A stretch of 64,000 nucleotides of DNA, taken from positions 124,001-188,000 of the forward strand of contig JBHJOA010000032.1 in assembly GCA_050330205.1 (NCBI GenBank), in the 5' to 3' direction. The notes below the pieces were generated by a model. It saw nothing but the letters and a program-made list of their open reading frames with translations. It did no database searches and had not been told where the DNA came from. Origin of the DNA: Pelagibius sp050330205 (GTDB taxonomy: Bacteria; Pseudomonadota; Alphaproteobacteria; Kiloniellales; Kiloniellaceae). The position numbers and the translations under genes are program-made. Positions 25,503 to 34,514 of the stretch are shown in pieces. Every line of letters begins with the position of its first letter. Within the stretch, counting starts at the first letter, position 1.

Positions 25503-26774
25503 TCAGGCGGGTGCCGTCGCCGGTCGCAGCGCCGTCGGTCGATAGGCCAGATAGGCGCGCTGCTTGGCGATGTGGTCGGCCACATATCGCGCATCATGCC
25601 AGACTCCCCAGATGAAGGACGAGCCGCGCCGGGTCTGCCAGGGCAGGCCGAGAAAGTAGACGCCGGGCTCGGCCGATACGCCGCGCTGATGCCGCGGCCG
25701 GCCTTTCTCGTCCAGAACGTCCAGCTTCAGCCATCCATAGTCGGCCGAATAGCCGGTGGCCCAGATAATCGACGTGATCCCCGCCGCGGCGAGATCGAGC
25801 TCAAGGATGGGCTCGGTGACGCAGAGAGGGTTGGGAAGGATGGTGCGAGCCTCCGGCTCCTCTGGCAGGTCGAGCCCGTTTCTGGCCACATAAGCGTCGG
25901 CCTCGTTCAGTAGCGCCAGGTAGTCGGCATCCCCCTTCGCAAGGTTCTGCGCAAGATCGCGCGCCACGATCAGCTTCCCATCCCTGAAGGCTTCGGTCCG
26001 GCCGAGTAGTGTCATGCCGTCGGCCGCGAACCGGCGCAGATCGACGGTCTTCCCGCCGTTCGCACCGCTGACCGCGATCGTGGTGTGCTCGACGCCCGGC
26101 ACGGCCTCGGCGTCCCACTTGTTCAGAACCCCAAGCCACCAGCAGAAATCCTGTCCGCGATAGCTACGCGGCGGCCGTCCATGGGGGCTGACGGAAAGGA
26201 AGACGCGGCGGCCCAAACCCTGGAGTTCCTCCGCGATCTGCACCCCCGACGACCCGGCCCCGACGACGAGGACCGCCCCCTCGGCCAGTTGCGCCGGGAT
26301 TCGATATTGGGCGGAGTGAATCTGCATGATGCCGGCACTCGCAGGAACGAGGTCCGGAACGAGTGGGATCTGGAAGGGGCCTGTCGCGGCGACCACATAT
26401 TCGGCTTCGACCGCGCCGCCCGAGGTCCTGGCCAGGAAGCCGGGGCGGCCGACATTGCGCGTCACTTCCGTGACTTCGACGCCGCAGCGGATAGGCGCCG
26501 CGACCATCCGTGCATAGGCGACGAAGTAGTCCGCAACACTGTCCTTTGAGACGAATCCGTCGGGGTCGCCGGGGAACTCCAAATTGGGGAACCGGTCATG
26601 CCATGCGGGCCCGTTGGCGACGAGCGAGTCCCACCGGGCAGTGCGCCAGCGCTCGGCAATTCGGTCGCGCTCGACCACCAGATGCGAGATGCCATAGCCA
26701 CTCAGGTGTTCGCTCATCGCTATGCCGGCCTGTCCTCCGCCGACGACCAGCACTTCCACTTTCTCGACTGACAT
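25503..26774 (-). CDS. Flavin-containing NAD(P)H monooxygenase-like protein
   Basis: A 423-residue two-dinucleotide-binding protein. The FAD-binding motif is VGGGQAG (residues 11-17), followed by ERDRIAERWRTARWDSL, and the NAD(P)H motif is VVGAGSSGVQIAEEL in the middle. The stretch VVAATGPFQIPLVP and the late IWATGYSADY complete the single-component FMO pattern (YUCCA/ArsO-like). Such enzymes oxygenate N, S or As atoms or carbonyl carbons. It lies 63 bases after the TMADH-like gene in the same operon, suggesting oxidative attack on an amine or its product. Confidence 0.86.
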   Translation of the reverse strand: MSVEKVEVLVVGGGQAGIAMSEHLSGYGISHLVVERDRIAERWRTARWDSLVANGPAWHDRFPNLEFPGDPDGFVSKDSVADYFVAYARMVAAPIRCGVEVTEVTRNVGRPGFLARTSGGAVEAEYVVAATGPFQIPLVPDLVPASAGIMQIHSAQYRIPAQLAEGAVLVVGAGSSGVQIAEELQGLGRRVFLSVSPHGRPPRSYRGQDFCWWLGVLNKWDAEAVPGVEHTTIAVSGANGGKTVDLRRFAADGMTLLGRTEAFRDGKLIVARDLAQNLAKGDADYLALLNEADAYVARNGLDLPEEPEARTILPNPLCVTEPILELDLAAAGITSIIWATGYSADYGWLKLDVLDEKGRPRHQRGVSAEPGVYFLGLPWQTRRGSSFIWGVWHDARYVADHIAKQRAYLAYRPTALRPATAPA

Positions 26775-26837
26775 GGACTTGTCTCTTTCTCGAATGCAGG
26801 TTTCAGTGGCCGCGGCCGGCCAGGCTGCCCTCGGGCG

Positions 26838-28910
26838 TCATGGAAGAATCTCGGCGAGCTCGCGACGGAACGGCAGCGCGTCGCCCAAGTCGGCCGCGTC
26901 GAGTTCCTCGGCGTAGCGCCGCCCGGCATATGTGGCCCAGGCGATAGGGCCGGGAGCCGCCGCGTCCCCGATCAGCTTCAGGGACAGGATGCCGGCAGCC
27001 TGCCAATCGCGAGCGTTTAGCGCATGAAAAAGGGCGTCATTGGGGCTGCGGCTTGTGACCATGACCACCGCATCGGCCGGCATGGTGCATTGAGCGCCTG
27101 TCCATATGCAGCCCAGGGTGACCTCGCCGTCGCCGATGGCTTCGGGCGCCTTGCAGGGAATGACGTTGACGCCCAGGGACAGAAGCCGGCGCATGATGGC
27201 GGCCTGCTCCAGCGTATGCTCGGTCCACTCCGCCACCTTGGTTGCGGGAGTCACGAAATCCACCTGACAGCCGCGCGCGACCAGAGCCTCGGCGATAACC
27301 GAACCCATGTAGTAGTGGTCGTCGTCGTAAAGCACGACCTGCCCGCCGGCCGGACCGTCGTCCGCCATCAGGTCGTCGGGTGTGAACAGGGGCATCGCCG
27401 GGTCGGTGGGGATCGGGGCGAGGTGCAGGCGGGCAACGGCGTCGCGGCGCCAGGTCGCTCCGGTGGCGATGGCGACGTGCTCGAACCCCATCTCCAGGAT
27501 ATCGTCGGCCGTCATGCGGCTGTCGAGATAGGCTTCCACATTGGGCATCGGCGCAATCTGGCCGGTGCGGTAGTCCGCCACCCGCCCCCAGGCCGCGAGG
27601 CCGGGCAAGTCCCGTTCGCGCGCGACCCGGCCGCCGAGAACGGTCGTCGCTTCGGCCAGCGCCACGCGATAGCCACGCTTGCCCAGTTGCAGCGCGGCCT
27701 CCAGCCCCGCGGGGCCCGCACCAACAATCAGGATGGACTCCGACGACCCCTTCGGCCGCGGGTGCTCCGGGTGCCAGCCTTTGCGCCACTCCTCCATGAA
27801 GGCGGTGTTCTGCGTGCAGCGGCTGATGGCCCCGGTCATGTCACCGCTGACGCAGATGTTGCAGCCGATGCACTCGCGAATGTCGTCGAAGCGCCCTTCC
27901 TCGATCTTCTTCGGCAAGAAGGGGTCGGCGATCGACGGTCGGGCGGCGCCGATGAAGTCGAGGATGCCCCCCTTCACCTGTCTGACCATCTCGTCGGCGG
28001 AGGTAAAGCGGCCCACGCCGACAACGGGCTTGGACGTCAGCTCCCTGATGCCTCGCACGAGGTCCTCCTGTGCGGCCTCCGGCACGAAGCGCGACGTGCC
28101 CGAGCAGTTCTCCCAGGTGCCGTGCGCCAGGTCCCAGAGGTCTGGGAGTTCGCTGTTCATGGCGATGAAGTCGCGCACTTCGGCATTGGAAAGGCCGAGC
28201 GCTCCGTCCTCGTGCAGAGACATGCGCAAGGAGATCGCCATCTCGCCCCTCGTTTCCTCGCGCGCATCGGCAATCACCTCGCGGACGAACCGGCTGCGGT
28301 TCTCGAGGCTGCCGCCGTATTCGTCGCTGCGTTGGTTGGTGGCCCGGGAAAGGAAGTGCTGAAAGATTCCAAAGCCATGGGCGCCGTAAAGGCAGAGTAC
28401 ATCGAACCCGGCCGCCTGCGCGCGGCGGACCGCGTTGCGGAACCAGCGGCGGATGTTGCGGATGTCCTCGCGGTCGATGGTACGAGCCTGAACCGGATCG
28501 GCGGTAAAGGTGAGAATGGGACCGCCGGTGACCGCCAGCGGCACCTCGCGGCTGTAAAGGTTGGGACCGTTGATGCCGGAATAGGCGAGCTGGATACCGG
28601 CGAGCGCGCCATGCGACTTCATGGCCTCGGCCATTCGGGCAAGCGCGGGAATTTCCCGGTCGTCCCAAAGGCGCTGCTCGATGAAGGGAGTGATCTCCGA
28701 ACTGTGGTGGATCTCGGTCTGCTCGGTGAAGATCACGCCCCAACCGCCCTCTGCCTTGGTGCGGCGCATCTCGACCACGGCCGAAGGATCGCGATAGCCC
28801 CCGCCATTGCAGTGAGGCACCTGGTAGAACCGGTTCTTCGCAACCTTGGGGCCGATGCGGACCGGCTCGAACAGAATGTCATAGCGCGCGGGTCGCGGGC
28901 TGAAATCCAT
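26838..28910 (-). CDS. Trimethylamine-dehydrogenase-like FMN/4Fe-4S/ADP flavoprotein
   Basis: This 690-residue protein has the TMADH layout: an FMN-binding TIM barrel (1-370), then two dinucleotide domains (LIVGAGPAGLEAALQLGK). It keeps NRFYQVPHCNGGG, with Cys34 where TMADH attaches FMN covalently, and the [4Fe-4S] set Cys347, Cys350, Cys353 and Cys365. The substrate bowl has changed: TMADH Tyr60 corresponds to Gln64, Trp264 probably to Trp266, and the Trp355 region reads SGDMTG. Oxidative N-demethylation of a secondary or N-methylated amine is likely, not trimethylamine itself. Electrons would go to ETF, not encoded here. GGAG precedes the ATG. Confidence 0.9.
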   Translation of the reverse strand: MDFSPRPARYDILFEPVRIGPKVAKNRFYQVPHCNGGGYRDPSAVVEMRRTKAEGGWGVIFTEQTEIHHSSEITPFIEQRLWDDREIPALARMAEAMKSHGALAGIQLAYSGINGPNLYSREVPLAVTGGPILTFTADPVQARTIDREDIRNIRRWFRNAVRRAQAAGFDVLCLYGAHGFGIFQHFLSRATNQRSDEYGGSLENRSRFVREVIADAREETRGEMAISLRMSLHEDGALGLSNAEVRDFIAMNSELPDLWDLAHGTWENCSGTSRFVPEAAQEDLVRGIRELTSKPVVGVGRFTSADEMVRQVKGGILDFIGAARPSIADPFLPKKIEEGRFDDIRECIGCNICVSGDMTGAISRCTQNTAFMEEWRKGWHPEHPRPKGSSESILIVGAGPAGLEAALQLGKRGYRVALAEATTVLGGRVARERDLPGLAAWGRVADYRTGQIAPMPNVEAYLDSRMTADDILEMGFEHVAIATGATWRRDAVARLHLAPIPTDPAMPLFTPDDLMADDGPAGGQVVLYDDDHYYMGSVIAEALVARGCQVDFVTPATKVAEWTEHTLEQAAIMRRLLSLGVNVIPCKAPEAIGDGEVTLGCIWTGAQCTMPADAVVMVTSRSPNDALFHALNARDWQAAGILSLKLIGDAAAPGPIAWATYAGRRYAEELDAADLGDALPFRRELAEILP

Positions 28911-28913
28911 GGC

Positions 28914-29669
28914 TCACTCCACCGGACGAAAATCGGCAACCTGCGTCGAGAGGCGCGCGGGGTCGGTCGGCAGGATATCGGCAATGAGAAGGGCGGGCCC
29001 GGGGCCGGCCTGCGCCAGGAAAATGCCGTCGGCGCCGACGAGGCAAGAGCCGCCAGAGTAGGTCAGGTCGCCTTCGGTGCCGCAGTGGTTGGCGTAGGCG
29101 ACCGCGACGGCATGGTTGACCGCCTGCGAGGGTACGGTAATCGCCGGAACATGCGTGAACGGCAGCATGTTGGCGGTGGGACAGACGATCAGCCGCGTGC
29201 CGCGTGCTGCAAGCTCGGCGACCAACGGGGCAAACTCGATATCGTAACAGATGAGCAGCGCTGCCGGCATGCCCGCAACGACAAAGGTCACCAGCCGGTC
29301 GCCACGCGTGAAGTGGTGCTTCTCGCGCGCGCCAAAGAGTTGGGTCTTGCGGTAAAGCGCAAGCCGCTCGCCTCCTACTCCCCAAACCAGGGCCGAGTTA
29401 TACAAGGCATCGCCGTCGCGCTCGGCCACGCCCACGGCCAGCGCGCATGCCGTATCGGTGGCCAGCGGGCCCAGAAGGGTGTCCCACTCGGCGGCGCTGC
29501 GCGCACCGACAGCCGGATCGGGTACATTGTAGCCGGGCAGATAGAGTTCCGGGAACACTGTAAGCTGCGCACCTGCGGCGGCGGCAGCCGACAGCGCCTG
29601 GCGCAGCGACGCAAGCGCCCGGTCCGTCGCCCCGGCGGGCGACGGACCTTGCACAATGGCGATTCGCAT
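28914..29669 (-). CDS. Nitrilase-superfamily carbon-nitrogen hydrolase
   Basis: A 251-residue carbon-nitrogen hydrolase with all three catalytic residues visible: Glu41 in FPELYLPGY, Lys108 in YRKTQLFG and Cys141 in LLICYDIEF. A second Glu-containing motif, REKHHFTRGD, follows the Lys. Nitrilase-like amidases of this size hydrolyse omega-amides, N-carbamoyl amines or ureido compounds. It is 3 bases upstream of the TMADH-like gene and 11 bases downstream of potD, so it is part of the import and degradation operon. Its precise amide is unknown. Confidence 0.9.
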   Translation of the reverse strand: MRIAIVQGPSPAGATDRALASLRQALSAAAAAGAQLTVFPELYLPGYNVPDPAVGARSAAEWDTLLGPLATDTACALAVGVAERDGDALYNSALVWGVGGERLALYRKTQLFGAREKHHFTRGDRLVTFVVAGMPAALLICYDIEFAPLVAELAARGTRLIVCPTANMLPFTHVPAITVPSQAVNHAVAVAYANHCGTEGDLTYSGGSCLVGADGIFLAQAGPGPALLIADILPTDPARLSTQVADFRPVE

Positions 29670-29680
29670 GTTTGCGCTGG

Positions 29681-30709
29681 CTACCTCTTCAGGTTTGTCC
29701 AGATCGAGTCATACAGGCGCTGCGTCTCCTCATCGCAGGCCTCCACAAAGTCGAAGCGGGCGTTCTCCGGTGGATTGTTTTCGGGGCTGTTCCTGATCTC
29801 CTCGTCGAGGAAGGGCTCGGTTCCCCCGACGCCGGCGGTGTAGGCGGCGTAGTTTGTCACTGCCGCCGCGTTCTCCGGCTCAAGCAGGAAATTCATGAAC
29901 TTGAGCGCGTTTTCGCGATTGGGCGCGTCTTTAAGAAGCACCACATTGTCCATCCAGACGACGGCGCCTTCCCTGGGATAGGCGTATTCGACATTCGCGC
30001 CTTCGGCCCGTGCTCTCGCCGAAAAGCCGTTGTAGATCATCCCCGCGGCTGCATCGCCCGACACCAGCACGTCTTTGGCGATGTCCGAACCGAACGAGGC
30101 CCAGTTCGCCTTTGCGTCCAGCAGCATATCCATCAGAGCACGAAGCTGGTCGCGATCCTGCGTGCACTGCGGAACGCCCATGTACATGGAGGCGAGCGCC
30201 AGAACCTCGCCTTGGCTGTCCAGTACGTTGATCCGGCCCTTCAATTCCTCAGGCGGGTTGAAGATGATCGCGAGTGTGTCGATATCTCCCTGGTATATAT
30301 CACGATTCACCGAGAAGGCTGTCGAGCCCCACTGATAGGGGATCGAATGTTTCCTGCCCTCGTCGAACGGAACGTCGAGCCATTCCTCCTGGATATTGCC
30401 GAAATTCGGCAGCTCCTCGGGCGAGAAGCTGTCGAGCAGGCCCTGATCACCCATGATCTTGACCATGTAGTCACCTGGTACTGCCACGTCGTATTCGCCG
30501 AGGCGGCCCGCCTTGAGGCTGGCCAGCATCGCTTCGTTGGAGTCGTAGGTGTCGATCGTGACGTTGATGCCGGTCTCCGCCTGGAACTTGTTCACAAGTT
30601 CCTGCGGCATGTATTCGAACCAGTGATAGACCTTCAAATCGCCTGCGGCAAAGGCGGGACTGGCGACGAGTGCGGAGGCGGAGGCCAAGGCAAAGGCAAG
30701 TTTCTTCAT
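29681..30709 (-). CDS. potD: Polyamine-type ABC transporter binding protein
   Basis: A 342-residue periplasmic protein of the PotD/PotF family. The signal peptide is MKKLAFALASASALVASPAFA. The mature protein begins GDLKVYHWFEYMPQELVNKF, a classical polyamine-binding-protein start, and has SAFSVNRD and AVVWMDNVVLLKDAPN later. The ATG at 30709 is set by GAGGAGAG and by the signal peptide; the frame is open far upstream inside the permease gene, but that part is not coding. PotD-like proteins also bind other cationic amines and betaine-like compounds, which fits the catabolic genes downstream. Confidence 0.9.
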   Translation of the reverse strand: MKKLAFALASASALVASPAFAAGDLKVYHWFEYMPQELVNKFQAETGINVTIDTYDSNEAMLASLKAGRLGEYDVAVPGDYMVKIMGDQGLLDSFSPEELPNFGNIQEEWLDVPFDEGRKHSIPYQWGSTAFSVNRDIYQGDIDTLAIIFNPPEELKGRINVLDSQGEVLALASMYMGVPQCTQDRDQLRALMDMLLDAKANWASFGSDIAKDVLVSGDAAAGMIYNGFSARARAEGANVEYAYPREGAVVWMDNVVLLKDAPNRENALKFMNFLLEPENAAAVTNYAAYTAGVGGTEPFLDEEIRNSPENNPPENARFDFVEACDEETQRLYDSIWTNLKR

Positions 30710-30726
30710 TCGTGCTCTCCTCTGTA

Positions 30727-31539
30727 TTAGCGGGCCTTCTGCCCGATTCGGTTGATGAGATAGCTCAGCGTCACGAAGACGGCGGAGACGGCCAGCATCA
30801 GCGTTGAGATCGCCATGATGTTCGGCTTTATGCCCTGCTTGACCGAGCCGAAAATTGCGGTTGGCAGCGTTTCCATGCCCGCGCCCTTCACAAAATTCGT
30901 GATGATGAAGTCGTCGAGACTGATGATGAAGGCGAGCAGCCAACCGGAGATCACGCCCGGCATCATCAGTGGCAGAAGGACAAGCCGGAACGCCTGCCAG
31001 CGGGTGGCGTAGAGATCCCGGGCGGCGAGTTCGTAGCTGTCCTCTATCCCCTGCAGCCGCGCCGAGATCGGCAGGTAGGCGAAGGGAATGCAGAAGGTGA
31101 TATGCGCGATCAATATCGTGCCGTAGCCGGTGCGCAATCCGATGGTGGTGAAGAAAATCAGCGTGGCGACGGCGATGACGATCTCGGGGACCATAAGGGG
31201 CAGGTTGATGACGGCGAAGCTCGCCTGCCGGCCCCGGAACCGTCCACCCCGAACCATCGCCACGGCGGCCGATACCGCAATGACGGTTGCCGCGGTCGAA
31301 GCTAAGAAGGCGATGCTGATCGAATTCCAGGCGGCGGCGCGGAAAACCGGCGCCTCCAGCCCAGTGAAAACGTCGACATACCAGCGGACCGAGAATCCGC
31401 CCCAGGAGGTAATCGAGCGACTGTCGTTGAACGAATAGACGGCCACGACGATCAGCGGCACGTAGAGAACGGTAAGGCAGAGCGCCGTCAGCGCCCCGAA
31501 GCCCGCGTAGCGCCTGATGTCTGTGCGTGCGAACGCCAT
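30727..31539 (-). CDS. potC: Polyamine-type ABC transporter permease 2
   Basis: A 270-residue inner-membrane permease with six predicted segments and the ABC permease EAA loop ELAARDLYATRWQAFRLVLLP. It has the PotC pattern YVPLIVVAVYSFNDSRS at the start and SWLLAF-like SGWLLAFIISLDDFIITNFVKG near the end. Its ATG overlaps the potB stop (TGATG). It lies between potB and potD in the usual pot order A, B, C, D. Confidence 0.92.
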   Translation of the reverse strand: MAFARTDIRRYAGFGALTALCLTVLYVPLIVVAVYSFNDSRSITSWGGFSVRWYVDVFTGLEAPVFRAAAWNSISIAFLASTAATVIAVSAAVAMVRGGRFRGRQASFAVINLPLMVPEIVIAVATLIFFTTIGLRTGYGTILIAHITFCIPFAYLPISARLQGIEDSYELAARDLYATRWQAFRLVLLPLMMPGVISGWLLAFIISLDDFIITNFVKGAGMETLPTAIFGSVKQGIKPNIMAISTLMLAVSAVFVTLSYLINRIGQKAR

Positions 31540-32453
31540 CAGCCTTTCCCCCGCGTCCGCGCCTGCCACAGCAGCACACCGAGAACCATGGTCAGCAGGA
31601 TCATTGCGACCGCCGAACCGAAGGGCCAGTTGCCCGCGCTGCCACGAAACTGCTCGTCGATCAGCGAACCGATCATATAGGTACGCGCCCCACCCAGCAG
31701 ATCCGGTGCCAGGAAAGCGCCCAGCGACGGGATGAAGACAAGGATGCAGCCTGCGACGATGCCGGGCCTGACCGACGGCAGAACCACCTCGCGCAGTACC
31801 GTCCAGGGGCCTGCATAGAGGTCGCGCGCGGCCTCCGAGAGGGTGAAGTTGTAGCGCTCCACGGCAGCGTAGATCGGCAGCACCATGAAGGGCAGGTAGC
31901 TGTAGAACAGTCCGATCTGCACTGCGAGATCGGTATTGATGATGCGCAAGGGGCTGTCGATCAGCCCGATGGCCATCAGCGCCTCGTTGAAGGGTCCCTG
32001 GTCGCGCAGGAGAAACCGCATCGATACGGTTCGGATCAGCAGGTTGACCCAATAGGGCACGGTAACCAGAAAGACCCAAAGCGCCCGGTGACTTGGCTTG
32101 CGTGTCGCGATGAACCATGCCGTCGGAAAGCCGATAGCCAGGCAGAGGAGCGTGGCGAGCCCAGCCTGCCAGATGGATCGCCAGAAGATTGCGATATAGG
32201 CCCAGTTCGGACTCGGCGGCTCGTCGCCGAACAGGCCCCGGTCCAGAAAGAACTGGTCATAGGCATCGATGCTGAACTGCCAGATGACGCCGCCGCGGAA
32301 GTCCTTTGTCAGGAAGGAATAGATCGCCATCAGGGCGACCGGCGCCAGCAGGAATATGCCGATCACCAGCCAGCTCGGAAGCAGCAGCGGCAGCACCAGC
32401 CCGCGCCAACCCGTCCCGCTGCTTGTGCTGCCGGTTGCCGCGCCGCCCGCCAT
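31539..32453 (-). CDS. potB: Polyamine-type ABC transporter permease 1
   Basis: A 304-residue permease with six segments and an EAA loop (EAARDLYAGPWTVLREVVLPSVRPG). The N-terminus LVLPLLLPSWLVIGIFLLAPV and the internal SMRFLLRDQGPF segment match PotB. It overlaps potA by TGATG at its start and potC at its end, so all pot genes are tightly coupled. Together with PotC it forms the membrane channel. Confidence 0.92.
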   Translation of the reverse strand: MAGGAATGSTSSGTGWRGLVLPLLLPSWLVIGIFLLAPVALMAIYSFLTKDFRGGVIWQFSIDAYDQFFLDRGLFGDEPPSPNWAYIAIFWRSIWQAGLATLLCLAIGFPTAWFIATRKPSHRALWVFLVTVPYWVNLLIRTVSMRFLLRDQGPFNEALMAIGLIDSPLRIINTDLAVQIGLFYSYLPFMVLPIYAAVERYNFTLSEAARDLYAGPWTVLREVVLPSVRPGIVAGCILVFIPSLGAFLAPDLLGGARTYMIGSLIDEQFRGSAGNWPFGSAVAMILLTMVLGVLLWQARTRGKG

Positions 32454-33517
32454 CAGTCCACCAGAAGGCGCACCGCGCCCTCCTCGATATTGAGGCGGAT
32501 TTCTTCTCCCTGCTCAGGCAGCATTGTCCGTGCCGAGTTCTGCAAGCGCATGGTGAGGCCGGTACCGTCCGGCAGCCGCGCCAGCAACTGCAGGTCCGTG
32601 CCGAGATAGATCACCCGCTCGACGCGTGCGGTGAGGTCCGCTTCGGCTGCTTCGGTCAGAGACAGCCGCTCCGGGCGGATCGAGACGTGGTGGATGCCGG
32701 ACACGAGCCCTTCAGGGGCCTCGGTGATCAGGCTACGGCCGCCGGACAACGTGACCTCGGCGCGACCGTCCGAAATCGCGCCGATCGTTACCGGCAGTAC
32801 GTTCGTCTCGCCGATGAAGTCGGCGACGAAACGGTTGACCGGCGCTTCGTAGATCGTTCTCGGATCGCCGACCTGCTGCACCTCGCCGGCCGACATAACC
32901 GCGATGCGGTCCGACATGGCGAGCGCCTCCTCCTGGTCGTGGGTAACGAACACGAAGGTAATGGCTGTCGTTTCCTGCAACTGCTTCAGTTCGACACGCA
33001 TCGCCTGGCGCAGTTTCAGGTCAAGCGCCGAGAGCGGCTCGTCGAGAAGCAGGACCCGCGGCCGCGGCGCCAGCGCCCGCGCCAACGCCACGCGCTGCTG
33101 CTGTCCTCCGGAAAGCTGTGCGGGCAGACGGTCGGCGAAGTGGGAAAGGTGAACCATCTCCAGCATCTCGGCGGCGCGCGCGCGCCGCTCGGCCGGCGCC
33201 ATGCCCCTCATTCGCAGACCGAACTCGACATTTTCGCGCACCGTCATGTGCGGAAACAGAGCGTACTGCTGGAAGACCGTGTTGACCGGCCGCTTTTCCG
33301 GAGGAAGTGCTGCGATGTTGGAACCGTAGAGGGTGATCTCGCCCTCGGTTACATCCTCGAAGCCGGCAATCGAACGCAGGAGGGTCGTCTTGCCACAGCC
33401 CGAAGGCCCCAGCAGCGTGAAGAATTCGTTGTCGGCAATCGACAGCGACACGCCCTTCAGCGCTGCGAAACTGCCGTAGCGTTTCACGACACGCTCGACG
33501 CCGATGGCCTTCTGCAT
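32453..33517 (-). CDS. potA: Polyamine-type ABC transporter ATPase
   Basis: A 354-residue PotA-type ATPase. The nucleotide domain shows Walker A LGPSGCGKTT, Q-loop VFQQYALFPHMTV, signature LSGGQQQRVALARAL and Walker B VLLLDEPLSALD. A C-terminal TOBE-like domain follows (about 240-354). The ATG at 33517 is preferred; the upstream frame uses a TTG with no good ribosome site. It is the first gene of the leftward operon and diverges from the luxR-type gene over about 110 bases. Confidence 0.93.
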   Translation of the reverse strand: MQKAIGVERVVKRYGSFAALKGVSLSIADNEFFTLLGPSGCGKTTLLRSIAGFEDVTEGEITLYGSNIAALPPEKRPVNTVFQQYALFPHMTVRENVEFGLRMRGMAPAERRARAAEMLEMVHLSHFADRLPAQLSGGQQQRVALARALAPRPRVLLLDEPLSALDLKLRQAMRVELKQLQETTAITFVFVTHDQEEALAMSDRIAVMSAGEVQQVGDPRTIYEAPVNRFVADFIGETNVLPVTIGAISDGRAEVTLSGGRSLITEAPEGLVSGIHHVSIRPERLSLTEAAEADLTARVERVIYLGTDLQLLARLPDGTGLTMRLQNSARTMLPEQGEEIRLNIEEGAVRLLVD

Positions 33518-33611
33518 CACGCCCCCGCCGATGCCGAATTCACAGTGGACGAGGCTTAAATACCCCTTCAATCTACATCATATGGTAATTCTAGTCATTG
33601 TTGGTGGTATA

Positions 33612-33627
33612 TAACCCCAAGGGGGTA
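33612..33627. promoter_or_regulatory. 7-2-7 inverted repeat at the luxR-type gene start
   Basis: TAACCCC-AA-GGGGGTA is a 7-2-7 inverted repeat, the layout bound by many LuxR/NarL-type regulators. It lies between potA and the divergent LuxR-type gene and overlaps the latter's ribosome site and first ATG. It could be the regulator's own operator. Confidence 0.45.
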
Positions 33628-34451
33628 TGATGGATGCCCTGCCCAATGCCGCCGAAATCGCGCTGGCGGACGCGATCCGCAGGGCCGGCGGCACGGGATT
33701 CGAAGCTTCCCTGACCGGCTTCCTGCGCCGGGTCATCTCCTGCAACAATCTGGTGTTCATCGCCTATCGCCGGGCGGCGGCGCCCGAGGTTCTGTACGAG
33801 CAGGCCGACGATCCGGTGGTGTTTTACAATCTTCATCGCGTCTACGTGGCGGGCGCCTATCTTCTCGACCCCTACCACGACCTGCATTTGAACCGCATTA
33901 CGCCCGGGGCCTATCGCCTTTTGGACATTGCACCCGATCAGTTCCAGCGCAGCCGGTACTACCTCGACTACTACCGCCAGACGACACTGACCGACGAGTT
34001 GACCTTCGTCAGCTATCCCGACGCAGATACCACGCTGACCATCTGCCTGGGCCGGGGTGCTTCCATGCCACGGCCGTTCGGCGCGCAGGCGCGCAAGGTG
34101 GCCGCTCGGATCGCGCCCGTCGTCACCGCGCTCGCCGATCGCCACTGGCGCGAATCTCGGACCTCTTCGGCCCCTGCCCCGGCATCGGTGTCGGTGCCGG
34201 CCGATGCGCCGCCGGAGCGGCTGCGCCGGGTGCTGGCCGAGAACCACGCCATCCGCCTGTCGCAGCGTCAGGCCCAGGTGGCGCTCCTGATCCTGCAGGG
34301 CCACTCCTCCGTCTCGATCGGCCTGCGGCTGGGCGTGTCGGCCCAGACGGTCAAGGTGTTCCGGCGCCAGATCCACGCGCGCTGCGGCATCAGTTCGCAA
34401 GCGGAGCTCTTCGCCCTTCTTCTGCCGCTGCTGATCGGCGAAGAGGCCTGA
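33627..34451 (+). CDS. LuxR-family transcriptional regulator
   Basis: A 274-residue regulator. The C-terminal 65 residues form a LuxR-type helix-turn-helix (RLSQRQAQVALLILQGHSS, then LGVSAQTVKVFRRQIHARCG). The N-terminal 190 residues have no recognised receiver or AHL-binding domain; a Tyr-rich stretch (HDLHLNR, SRYYLDYYRQT) may form a small-molecule pocket. Regulators of this kind occur next to methylated-amine or polyamine ABC operons in alphaproteobacteria, so control of the divergent potABCD operon is likely. Two ATGs are adjacent (33627, 33630); the second has better spacing to AAGGGGG. Confidence 0.85.
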   Translation: MMDALPNAAEIALADAIRRAGGTGFEASLTGFLRRVISCNNLVFIAYRRAAAPEVLYEQADDPVVFYNLHRVYVAGAYLLDPYHDLHLNRITPGAYRLLDIAPDQFQRSRYYLDYYRQTTLTDELTFVSYPDADTTLTICLGRGASMPRPFGAQARKVAARIAPVVTALADRHWRESRTSSAPAPASVSVPADAPPERLRRVLAENHAIRLSQRQAQVALLILQGHSSVSIGLRLGVSAQTVKVFRRQIHARCGISSQAELFALLLPLLIGEEA

Positions 34452-34514
34452 ACCCCAAGGAGAAACGCAAGCGCGGGCCGCCTCGGCTACAATGAGCGGA
34501 GTAGCGATTGGGCC

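Noticed and set aside
29681..31579. A 632-codon frame that could be read as a potD fusion
   Set aside because: Only the last 342 residues resemble a protein. The upstream part overlaps potC out of frame, and a signal peptide and ribosome site mark the potD start at 30709.
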